This document shows, piece by piece, positions 1 to 6,029 of a stretch of DNA of 6,066 nt. Each line of letters starts with the position of its first letter. Position 1 is the first letter of the stretch. A program made the translations under genes and the position numbers. Origin of the DNA: Ruminiclostridium sp. GTDB lineage: Bacteria; Bacillota; Clostridia; DSM-8532. Under the pieces are notes generated by a model. That model saw nothing but the letters and a program-made list of their open reading frames with translations. It was not told the origin of the DNA and ran no database searches. The DNA is taken from positions 4,062 through 10,127 of the forward strand of contig DOHN01000123.1 in the NCBI GenBank assembly GCA_003535195.1, written 5' to 3'.

Positions 1-575
1 CGGGCACATGGGGAAATATCAGCGCCAGAGCGGATGACGATTCAATGGTGGTGACGCCCTCCGGGATGCCCTATGATATGCTTCAGCCGGAAGATATGGT
101 TCTTGTCAATATGCATGATCTCAGCTATGAGGGCAATTTGAAGCCTTCCATAGAAACCCCCATGCACGCAAGGCTCCTGCTTGGACGGCGTGAAGTGAAC
201 GCCGTTATCCATACCCACTCGACCTACGCGCTTATGATGGCGGCTGCCCACAGGCCCATACCGCCCATATGCGACGATCAGGTGCAAATCCTTGGAGGAG
301 GCATTAGAGTGGCCCGGTACACGCTGCCCGGCACAGACGATATGGCGGACGCGGTCTTCGAGGCTATTTCAGACAGGATGGGCGCGCTCGTTGCAAATCA
401 TGGGGCGGTCGTTATGGGGAGAACACTGGAAGAAGCTTTTATCGCTGCGAATGTACTGGAAAAAGCGGCGCAGGTCTTTATCGGAACACAGGCTGTGGGC
501 GGCCCTGTAGAATTGTCTTTGGAAGATATAGCATATATGAACAATTTTTTTCTGTATAAATATGGTCAGAGGTGA
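1..575 (+). CDS. Class II aldolase/adducin-family protein, 5' truncated (FucA-like sugar-phosphate aldolase or related lyase)
   Basis: The reading frame is open to the left edge (first full codon at 3) and starts with GTWGNISAR, the N-terminal phosphate-binding motif of class II aldolases. The ATG at 45 is therefore internal. About 190 residues are visible; the family usually has 210-230, so roughly 20-25 are missing. Counting from codon 3, the metal-site residues are present: Glu51 (IETPMH), His70 and His72 (HTHSTYA) and His133 (ANHG). A PSGMPY...PEDMV segment and the C-terminal YKYGQ are also typical. Known members use a divalent metal to cleave or epimerise sugar phosphates, and OtnC-type members decarboxylate 3-oxo-acid phosphates. 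Near residues 90-94 this protein reads CDDQV, where E. coli FucA has catalytic Tyr113 (compared from memory), so plain fuculose-phosphate aldolase is doubtful. It probably shares an operon with the dehydrogenases that start 6 bases after its stop. Fold and metal site are secure; the substrate is not. Confidence 0.88.
   Translation, partial: GTWGNISARADDDSMVVTPSGMPYDMLQPEDMVLVNMHDLSYEGNLKPSIETPMHARLLLGRREVNAVIHTHSTYALMMAAAHRPIPPICDDQVQILGGGIRVARYTLPGTDDMADAVFEAISDRMGALVANHGAVVMGRTLEEAFIAANVLEKAAQVFIGTQAVGGPVELSLEDIAYMNNFFLYKYGQR
568..575 (+). promoter_or_regulatory. Ribosome binding site overlapping the upstream stop codon
   Basis: AGAGGTGA lies 6 bases before the ATG at 582 and contains the TGA stop (573-575) of the aldolase-fold gene. 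It supports 582 as the dehydrogenase start and suggests translational coupling between the two genes. Confidence 0.6.
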
Positions 576-581
576 AAATAC

Positions 582-1646
582 ATGTCAAGGCCCAAATGTG
601 TCATAACCGCTACGGTGGTGGAACCCTACATAACAAGAATCGAAGAAATATGCGATGTCACTGTCTGCGGCTGGGTTGAAACCGGAACCTTCATGAATGA
701 CGGGGATATGATTAAAATCCTTCAAGGTGCGGAAATCCTCATTACCGAGTTTGAAAAGATCCATGCAAATATCATTGAAGCCTGTCCTGATCTTAAAATG
801 GTGGCCTGCCTTCGCGGAAACCCGGTTAATATTGATGTGCCGGCCTGCACGAAAAGAGGCATACCGGTGGTTTTCACGCCCGGACGCAATGCCAATTCCG
901 TCGCGGAATACATTATCGGCGCCGTTTTAAGCCTGATCCGGTGCATCGCCCGGGCCAATTGTGAAATCAGAAGAGGACGATTTCTGGGGAAAGCCAGGGA
1001 GAATATATACGATACGGTCTTTCGGGAGGACATGGTTTGGTCCATGGGAATGCCGGGTAAAAGCCCGTATTCTGAATACCGGGGCTTTGAGCTGTTTGGA
1101 AAGACCTTCGGCATGGTGGGCTATGGCGCCGTAGGCAGAAATCTATCGGTAAAGTTATTGGCCATGGGAATGAATATCCTTGTTTACGATCCCTATATCG
1201 CCCCCTCTGATATGGAGCGGGAGGGCATAGAAGCCGTTTCCCTTGCAGAAATGTTTTCAAGGTCGGATTTCGTGTCGGTGCAATGCAAGGTGACGGAAGA
1301 AACGAAGAATATGATTGGGGAAAGAGAATTGGCCCTGATGAGGCCAAGCGCATATTTTATCAATACCTCAAGGGCTGTTGTTGTGGATCAGAGAGCATTG
1401 GTAGAAGCCTTGGCCAATAAAAAAATAGCCGGCGCCGTATTGGACGTCTTTTGGGAAGAACCGATGCCTTCCAACCATCCATTGCTTTTTATGGACAATG
1501 TATTAATTACGCCGCACATCGCCGGTGCCTCCGATGATGTTTCTGTTCAGCAGTCCATCATGATCGCCGAGGATGTGGGGCGTTTTGTCAATAAGCAACG
1601 TCCCCTTCGGGTATTTAATCCTGCAGTATATGATTTTATCGAATGA
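582..1646 (+). CDS. D-isomer-specific 2-hydroxyacid dehydrogenase, catalytically complete
   Basis: This 354-residue protein belongs to the NAD-dependent D-2-hydroxyacid dehydrogenase family (SerA, glyoxylate and hydroxypyruvate reductases), which interconverts 2-keto acids and D-2-hydroxy acids in the cytoplasm. A split N-terminal substrate domain carries RGNPVN (78-83) and GRNANSVAE (101-109), loops that line the active site. The Rossmann domain has GYGAVG (180-185), with Asp203 at the end of the next strand, which favours NAD over NADP. The catalytic triad is intact by motif: Arg264 (NTSRA), Glu293 (DVFWEEP) and His312 (TPHIAGAS), matching R240/E269/H292 of E. coli SerA. There is no ACT domain, so a SerA role in serine synthesis is unlikely. 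The subfamily looks like dehydrogenases found beside FGGY kinases and class II aldolases in sugar clusters (from memory). Its substrate is unknown; a keto-sugar acid or an aldol-cleavage product would fit. It is followed after 32 bases by a paralogue. Confidence 0.92.
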   Translation: MSRPKCVITATVVEPYITRIEEICDVTVCGWVETGTFMNDGDMIKILQGAEILITEFEKIHANIIEACPDLKMVACLRGNPVNIDVPACTKRGIPVVFTPGRNANSVAEYIIGAVLSLIRCIARANCEIRRGRFLGKARENIYDTVFREDMVWSMGMPGKSPYSEYRGFELFGKTFGMVGYGAVGRNLSVKLLAMGMNILVYDPYIAPSDMEREGIEAVSLAEMFSRSDFVSVQCKVTEETKNMIGERELALMRPSAYFINTSRAVVVDQRALVEALANKKIAGAVLDVFWEEPMPSNHPLLFMDNVLITPHIAGASDDVSVQQSIMIAEDVGRFVNKQRPLRVFNPAVYDFIE

Positions 1647-1678
1647 CTGACCTATGCTTAAAGGACGGTGGATAAATC

Positions 1679-2692
1679 ATGAAAACACTTATAACGGCAA
1701 GATTTGATCCACAATACATCAATGAATTAAACAATTATGCCACAGAGCTCCGCTTTGACGGATATGGCGTAAACGGCATCAAAATGGAGACCGGTCGCCT
1801 CATTGCCGCCCTTGACGGCGTGGAGCTTCTGATTTGCGAATGTGAACGCATCACAAAAGAGGTGCTGGAGGCGGCCGATTCCCTTAAAATCATCCTGTGC
1901 TGCCAGAGTGAAGCGTCTTCGGTGGTGGATGTGGAAGCCGCAACACAAAAGAAAATACCGGTTATTTTTGCAGGAGGTGAAAATGCTGCGGCCGCGGCTG
2001 AGTATATCATTGGATTAATACTGTGTGTGTCCCGGAATATTGTTCGGTCCGACCGCATGCTTCGATCTGAATACGGGGTTTTTGACGGCTCTTTCCTGGG
2101 CGGGGACACCGGATCTTCGTTTGTGCCCTGGGACGGTCCCCTGATGGCTGGAAAAACCTTTGGAATGATCGGGTTTGGGGCTGTGGGCCTGCAAGTTGCC
2201 AGACTGACCCATGCCCTGGGCATGGAACTTCTTATTTATGACCCTTATGTAAAGCAGCCTTCCATACAGCACCTGAACGCAGAGCTTGTCAATTTGGATA
2301 CCGTTATGTCCGAATCGGATTTTATTTCCATAGATTGTCCCAAAAAGCGCGGGGTAAAGGGCCTGATCAGCCGTGATAAAATCGGGCTGATGAAAAACGA
2401 TGCTTATTTTGTCAATACCTCCTGCGCCTGGGTCCTGGATTATGACGCCCTGTATGAGGCACTTTCTGAGAAACGGATTGCGGGCGCCGGACTGGATGTG
2501 TTTCCGCTGGAATATACCCTTAGGAAAAACAAGTTCCTCAGCCTGGGCAATGCGGTGCTGACACCGCGCCTGGCGTCTGCAACCCGGGATATTGTAAGCC
2601 ACCATACAAGAATTGTGCTGGAGCAATTAAATTTAATGCTTCATGGAAAAATGCCAAACTTCATTTGCAATCCGCAGGTTTTAAAGAATTGA
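1679..2692 (+). CDS. Divergent 2-hydroxyacid dehydrogenase paralogue lacking catalytic Arg and His
   Basis: This 337-residue protein is clearly homologous to the gene just upstream along its whole length (GKTFGM.G.GAVG, YDPY, SDF.S, AYF.NTS, K.IAGA.LDVF). NAD binding looks intact, with GFGAVG (165-170) and Asp188. The catalytic positions are not: Arg is replaced by Cys249 (NTSCA, codon tgc 2423-2425) and His by Arg297 (TPRLAS, codon cgc 2567-2569); only Glu278 remains. The substrate loops have also changed: RGNPVN in the paralogue corresponds to QSEASSV (76-82), and GRN to GEN (100-102). The frame is intact with no stops or frameshifts, so this is probably a selected protein rather than decay. 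It may be a non-catalytic partner of the upstream enzyme, a nucleotide-sensing regulator, or an enzyme with different chemistry. GGTGG at 1667-1671, 7 bases upstream, supports the ATG at 1679. Confidence 0.88.
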   Translation: MKTLITARFDPQYINELNNYATELRFDGYGVNGIKMETGRLIAALDGVELLICECERITKEVLEAADSLKIILCCQSEASSVVDVEAATQKKIPVIFAGGENAAAAAEYIIGLILCVSRNIVRSDRMLRSEYGVFDGSFLGGDTGSSFVPWDGPLMAGKTFGMIGFGAVGLQVARLTHALGMELLIYDPYVKQPSIQHLNAELVNLDTVMSESDFISIDCPKKRGVKGLISRDKIGLMKNDAYFVNTSCAWVLDYDALYEALSEKRIAGAGLDVFPLEYTLRKNKFLSLGNAVLTPRLASATRDIVSHHTRIVLEQLNLMLHGKMPNFICNPQVLKN

Positions 2693-2705
2693 TACTGATA
2701 TGCCA

Positions 2706-2814
2706 AGCGCCATGAGTGATGTTCTGTGCGCCCTCAGTAAAATCCGTCCTGGATTTTACTTGGGTAAGCCAGCAATCTTGCTCCGCTTATGCACTAAAAC
2801 ATCACTCTGCCGCT
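2706..2814 (+). repeat. Structured intergenic repeat, copy 1 (multi-branched fold, REP- or MITE-like)
   Basis: This element fills most of the 162-base spacer between the dehydrogenase paralogue and araD. Its first 37 bases recur at 6030-6066 with 33 identities. It shows nested inverted repeats. The closing helix is 2705-2709/2811-2815, then a perfect 10-bp arm GAGTGATGTT (2714-2723) with AACATCACTC (2798-2807), then GTGC/GCAC (2726-2729/2791-2794). Inside are two hairpins: 2736-2745/2751-2760 (perfect 10 bp) and 2765-2769/2785-2789 continued by 2771-2774/2779-2782. The right boundary is inferred from symmetry. No target-site duplication or coding content is evident. It could be a transposase-dependent miniature element or an RNA processing or stability element in the operon transcript. 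I did not recognise a named family. Confidence 0.72.
2736..2760 (+). other. Perfect 10-bp hairpin inside the repeat
   Basis: AGTAAAATCC and GGATTTTACT are exact reverse complements separated by the 5-base loop GTCCT. The stem is AT-rich and is followed by TGGGTAAG, not a T run, so it does not look like an intrinsic terminator. As RNA it could act as a processing or stability stem between the two gene blocks. Confidence 0.75.
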
Positions 2815-2854
2815 TCGGTTTTGGTCCCGCTTAAATCCTGAAAGGAGAAAAGCC

Positions 2855-3568
2855 ATGCTGGAAGAGCTGAAAAATATAGTCTGCTTAGCCAACCGCCTCC
2901 TGCCTAAATACGGACTGGTCAATTTTACCTGGGGGAATGTCAGTGCCATCGACAAAAACAGCGGGCTTATAGTGATTAAACCCAGCGGTGTGGAATATGA
3001 ACAATTAAGGGCTGAAGACATGGTGGTGGTGGATCCGGAGGGGAAGATCCGGGAAGGGTTTTTAAACCCCTCTTCCGATACCCAAACCCATTTGATGCTC
3101 TATAAAAATTTTCCGTCTTTAGGGGGAGTGGTACATACTCATTCAACCTACGCAACCAGCTGGGCCCAGGCCAATGAAGACATTCCCGCCCTGGGCACGA
3201 CCCACGCCGATTATTTGTATGGCACCATTCCCTGTACCAGGAGAATGACCCCTGAGGAAATTGCGGGAGAATATGAGCTGGAGACCGGAAAGGTCATCGT
3301 TGAGACCTTTAAAACCCGAAATATCGATCCGGATTCCATGCCCGGGGTCATTGTGGCCAACCACGGCCCTTTTGCCTGGGGGAAGGATGCGCTTGATGCC
3401 GTTCATAACGCCGCAGTTCTGGAAGAAGTCGCCAGAATGGCTTTTAACGCCAGGTTAATCAATCCCCATGCCCAGGAAATGCAGCGGCAGCTTTTGGATA
3501 AGCACTTTTTAAGAAAGCATGGCACGGGAGCCTATTATGGTCAAAAACGGGTACAGGAGGGAAGATGA
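2855..3568 (+). CDS. araD: L-ribulose-5-phosphate 4-epimerase (AraD/UlaF/SgbE type)
   Basis: The enzyme converts L-ribulose 5-phosphate to D-xylulose 5-phosphate by metal-dependent retro-aldol/aldol chemistry, delivering the product to the pentose phosphate pathway. The 237 residues match E. coli AraD almost collinearly (compared from memory): FTWGNVSA (24-31), IKPSGV (41-46), SSDTQTH (73-79), HTHSTYA (94-100), [16 protein letters not shown] (114-129), NHGPFAWGK (169-177) and LRKHG...YYGQ near the end. Metal ligands are Asp75, His94, His96 and His170. Acid/base residues are Asp119 and Tyr228, each one residue offset from E. coli D76/H95/H97/H171/D120/Y229. AAAGGAG at 2841-2847, 7 bases upstream, fixes the start. 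With ulaE and a LyxK-like kinase downstream and no isomerase AraA in view, a role in L-xylulose/ascorbate catabolism (UlaF-like) is more likely than arabinose use. The C-terminal tail runs 7 residues beyond YGQ. Confidence 0.95.
   Translation: MLEELKNIVCLANRLLPKYGLVNFTWGNVSAIDKNSGLIVIKPSGVEYEQLRAEDMVVVDPEGKIREGFLNPSSDTQTHLMLYKNFPSLGGVVHTHSTYATSWAQANEDIPALGTTHADYLYGTIPCTRRMTPEEIAGEYELETGKVIVETFKTRNIDPDSMPGVIVANHGPFAWGKDALDAVHNAAVLEEVARMAFNARLINPHAQEMQRQLLDKHFLRKHGTGAYYGQKRVQEGR
3555..3560 (+). promoter_or_regulatory. Consensus ribosome binding site of ulaE inside the end of araD
   Basis: AGGAGG lies within the last codons of araD, 8 bases before the ATG at 3569. The araD stop TGA (3566-3568) directly abuts that ATG, so the two epimerases are probably translationally coupled. 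Confidence 0.75.
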
Positions 3569-4411
3569 ATGACGGATTTCAGACTGGGCCTTTATGAAAA
3601 GTCCATGCCCGATGATTTGAGCTGGGAGGAAAGGCTGGTTTGTGCCAGGGAAGCCGGTTACGATTTTATAGAGATGAGCATCGATGAATCTGACTCCCGG
3701 CTTGAACGCCTGAACTGGTCCGACGAGGAAGTCAGGGCGCTTCTGGACACTGCGGCAAAAAGCGGTCTGCGCCCGGAATCCGTCTGTTTTAGCGCCCAAC
3801 GCAGGTTCCCGCTGGGCAGTGGACTTCCCGGAGCCGGGGAAAAAGCCCTTGAGCTTCTTTATAAAGCTATTTTGCTGGTGTCAAAACTGGGCATACGCAT
3901 CATCCAAACCCAGGGATACGACTGCTATTATGATGAGGAATCGAGCTTTGCGACCAGAGAGAGATTTTTCAGAAATATGAGGGCTGCGGCTGAAATCGCC
4001 TCTCAGTACGGCGTTATACTCGGCATGGAAACCATGGAAAATGATTTTATGAATACCACCGAAAAGGCCATGTATTACATCCGCGAGATCAAGTCTCCTT
4101 ATTTGGCGGTATACCCCGATATCGGAAACCTGTCCAATGCCGTACAGGACGTCTGCAAGGACTTGCGGACGGGAAGAGGACACATCGCCGCGGCACATCT
4201 CAAGGAAACAACGCCGGGAAGATTCAGGTGCGTTCCCTATGGAACAGGCCGGGTAGATTTTCCATCCATTATCAGAGCTCTGCTGGATCAGGGCGTCAGG
4301 CGTTTTACCGCCGAGTTCTGGTATCAGGAGGGGACCGGCTGGAGGGAGATTTTGAAAAGCAACAGAGAGTTTTTGCTTGCTCAGTTTGAAAAGGCTTTGG
4401 CTTTTAAATAA
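3569..4411 (+). CDS. ulaE: L-xylulose-5-phosphate 3-epimerase (UlaE/SgbU type)
   Basis: This 280-residue TIM-barrel enzyme of the xylose-isomerase-like fold is predicted to convert L-xylulose 5-phosphate to L-ribulose 5-phosphate, the step before araD. Family hallmarks are clear: LGLYEKSMP (6-14), YDFIEMSIDE (31-40), SAQRRFPLGS (75-84), YPDIGNLS (182-189), HLKETTPG (210-217) and VPYGTGRVDF (222-231). The four metal ligands known in E. coli UlaE (E155, D185, H211, E251) correspond to Glu154, Asp184, His210 and Glu249 (TAEFWYQE). Length is close to that of E. coli UlaE (about 284). It starts immediately after the araD stop and ends within TAATG, next to the kinase gene, so all three are probably co-transcribed. 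The less specific alternative, a generic sugar isomerase/epimerase, is unlikely given the strong motif match and neighbours. Confidence 0.95.
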   Translation: MTDFRLGLYEKSMPDDLSWEERLVCAREAGYDFIEMSIDESDSRLERLNWSDEEVRALLDTAAKSGLRPESVCFSAQRRFPLGSGLPGAGEKALELLYKAILLVSKLGIRIIQTQGYDCYYDEESSFATRERFFRNMRAAAEIASQYGVILGMETMENDFMNTTEKAMYYIREIKSPYLAVYPDIGNLSNAVQDVCKDLRTGRGHIAAAHLKETTPGRFRCVPYGTGRVDFPSIIRALLDQGVRRFTAEFWYQEGTGWREILKSNREFLLAQFEKALAFK

Positions 4412-4412
4412 T

Positions 4413-4418
4413 GAGGTG
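4413..4418 (+). promoter_or_regulatory. Ribosome binding site deciding the kinase start
   Basis: GAGGTG, right after the ulaE stop, lies 4 bases before the ATG at 4423. No Shine-Dalgarno-like sequence precedes the alternative in-frame ATG at 4411, which overlaps the TAA stop of ulaE (TAATG). This favours 4423. Confidence 0.55.
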
Positions 4419-4422
4419 TTCT

Positions 4423-5931
4423 ATGGAAAAGTATGTGATCGGTATTGACAACGGGGGAACAGGTACCAAAGCCGCTGTATTTGACCTGAAGGGGAATGAA
4501 ATCGCCAGGTTTGGACGGCAGACCAGAGCCATTATTCCCAGGCCCGGCTATACTGAACGGGATATGGAAGAGCTTTGGCAGGCCAATTGCAGTTGTATCA
4601 AAGGCGCTGTTGACAAATCGGGCGTAGATCCCCGGCATATCATCGGTGTGGCCGTGGCGGGCCATGGAAAAGGCTTGTATCCTTGGGGCAGAAATCAAAA
4701 ACCCGCGTATAACGGCATTGTTTCAACGGACAGCCGCGCCTGGCAATTCCCTGAAAAATGGTACCGGGAAGGCATCGCCCAGAAGCTTTATCCAAAGCTT
4801 TGCCAACAGCTTATCCCCTGCCAGCAGGCAGCGCTTCTGGCCTGGATGAAAGAGCATGAACCGGATACCTATGACCGGATCCAATGGGCCTTTTCGGTGA
4901 AGGATTATATCCGCTTCCGGCTAACGGGCGAAGCCTTCTGCGAAGTCACCGATATTTCGGGTTCCGGTCTCATGAATATTGTTGAAAAGCGCTTCGAGCG
5001 AGATTTGCTGGAACAGCTGGGCATCGGCGAGGTCTATGAGAAGCTGGCGCCCCTTAAATATTCCTATGAATATTGCGGGAGCGTGACCCCGGAGGCGGCC
5101 GGTTTAACGGGCTTAAAGGCGGGAACTCCGGTGGCTGGAGGGATGTTTGATATTGACGCGTGCGCAGTGGCCATGGATGTTACTGATCCGGAGCAGCTCT
5201 GCACCATTGCCGGAACCTGGAGCATTAACGAGTATATATCCAAAGAGCCCGTCACCGACGGCAGTGTGGCCATGAACTCCCTGTTTGCCGTGCCGGGCTA
5301 TTTTTTGGTGGAGGAATGCAGCGCGACCTCGGCAGGCAATCTGGACTGGTTTGTTCAGAATTTGATGAGCCGCTGCACCGTTCCTCCGGGAAAAAGTATT
5401 TACCAGGCAGCCGACGGGTTAGTGGCAGAAGTGGAACCTGCCCAATGCGAGGTATACTTTTTGCCTTTTATTTATGGCTCCAATAGCCACCCTTTAGGCA
5501 AGGGCTCTTTTATAGGGCTCACGGCCTACCACGGCCTTTCCCATTTGCTGCGCGCTGTTTATGAAGGTGTGGTCTATTCTCACAAGACGCATATCGACCG
5601 TCTGCTTGCCTCCAGGGAACCTCCAAAAGCGGTCCGCATGGCCGGGGGCGCTGTGAATTCGCCTTTATGGGTACAGATGTTTGCCGATGTGTTGGGCTTT
5701 CCGGTTGAGACAGTCCATACAAAGGAGCTGGGCGCGTTGGGCGCTGCCATGGCGGCGGCTGTTGCGGCAGGGGAATTTACGGATTATAATCAGGCCGCAA
5801 AAGCCATGGTGCATATTCGCGGCAGGGTTGAGCCCAATATGGAGAAAACGGGAATTTATCAGAAAAAATATCAAAAATACACGGCTGTTCGCAAGGCCCT
5901 GGACGGTGTCTGGCAGTTGTTTCAGGTTTGA
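4423..5931 (+). CDS. lyxK: FGGY-family carbohydrate kinase, LyxK-like (L-xylulose / 3-keto-L-gulonate kinase)
   Basis: This 502-residue kinase is predicted to phosphorylate a ketose or keto-sugar acid with ATP; E. coli LyxK acts on L-xylulose and 3-keto-L-gulonate. The N-terminal actin-like domain starts with KYVIGIDNGGTGTKAAVF (phosphate-1 loop, from residue 3). GHGKGLY lies at 80-86. The probable catalytic base is Asp243 (GGMFDIDA), followed by AGTWS (263-267), the second phosphate loop. Residues 361-381 fit the second FGGY family signature, and AGGAVNSPLW (407-416) is the adenosine-motif region. Many segments resemble E. coli LyxK (RDMEELWQ, WMKEHEP, FLPFIYGSN, EGVVYSH, YQKKYQKY; compared from memory). 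Starting at 4411 would add four residues (MRCS). The position after ulaE and araD fits L-xylulose 5-phosphate production. Alternatives are an autoinducer-2 kinase-like or other FGGY specificity. It is the last gene before a probable terminator. Confidence 0.9.
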   Translation: MEKYVIGIDNGGTGTKAAVFDLKGNEIARFGRQTRAIIPRPGYTERDMEELWQANCSCIKGAVDKSGVDPRHIIGVAVAGHGKGLYPWGRNQKPAYNGIVSTDSRAWQFPEKWYREGIAQKLYPKLCQQLIPCQQAALLAWMKEHEPDTYDRIQWAFSVKDYIRFRLTGEAFCEVTDISGSGLMNIVEKRFERDLLEQLGIGEVYEKLAPLKYSYEYCGSVTPEAAGLTGLKAGTPVAGGMFDIDACAVAMDVTDPEQLCTIAGTWSINEYISKEPVTDGSVAMNSLFAVPGYFLVEECSATSAGNLDWFVQNLMSRCTVPPGKSIYQAADGLVAEVEPAQCEVYFLPFIYGSNSHPLGKGSFIGLTAYHGLSHLLRAVYEGVVYSHKTHIDRLLASREPPKAVRMAGGAVNSPLWVQMFADVLGFPVETVHTKELGALGAAMAAAVAAGEFTDYNQAAKAMVHIRGRVEPNMEKTGIYQKKYQKYTAVRKALDGVWQLFQV

Positions 5932-5955
5932 AAACTCATGGGTTGGCTTCATATT

Positions 5956-5984
5956 AAAACCATCCCCGGTGGGGGCGTTTTATT
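5956..5984 (+). terminator. Probable intrinsic terminator of the cluster
   Basis: Beginning 25 bases after the kinase stop, CCCC (5964-5967) pairs with GGGG (5971-5974) across a GGT loop. The stem continues with a T-G wobble, an A-C mismatch and C-G, and AAAA (5956-5959) can pair with TTTT (5978-5981), which also provides the T-rich tail. The stem is imperfect, so the call is moderate. Confidence 0.55.
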
Positions 5985-6029
5985 GTGAATCTTCCCGGGC
6001 ACCAGCTTGAAATCTTCAATGCGTAATTT

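Noticed and set aside
722..1114. A 130-codon minus-strand open frame
   Set aside because: It is a shadow of the first dehydrogenase gene, arginine- and proline-rich, with no motif support.
582..1646. SerA (3-phosphoglycerate dehydrogenase) assignment
   Set aside because: There is no C-terminal ACT domain, and the neighbours are sugar catabolic genes rather than serine biosynthesis genes.
2015..2626. A 203-codon open frame on the minus strand
   Set aside because: It lies wholly inside the dehydrogenase paralogue, whose + strand protein has clear family motifs; the minus product shows no recognisable domain.
1679..2692. Calling the second dehydrogenase a pseudogene
   Set aside because: The frame is full length with a good ribosome site and an intact NAD-binding motif; changes are concentrated in active-site positions rather than scattered.
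2736..2760. Intrinsic terminator after the dehydrogenase pair
   Set aside because: The stem is perfect but AT-rich and has no following T tract.
2855..3568. L-arabinose operon assignment for the araD-type gene
   Set aside because: No AraA isomerase is present, and the adjacent ulaE-type epimerase and LyxK-like kinase point to an L-xylulose route.
4411..4422. Kinase start at the overlapping ATG at 4411
   Set aside because: No ribosome site precedes it, and the family N-terminus fits the ATG at 4423; it remains possible and would add four residues.
5681..6010. A 109-codon + strand frame running past the end of the kinase gene
   Set aside because: It is out of frame with the kinase, covers its conserved C-terminus, runs through the putative terminator and has no recognisable product.
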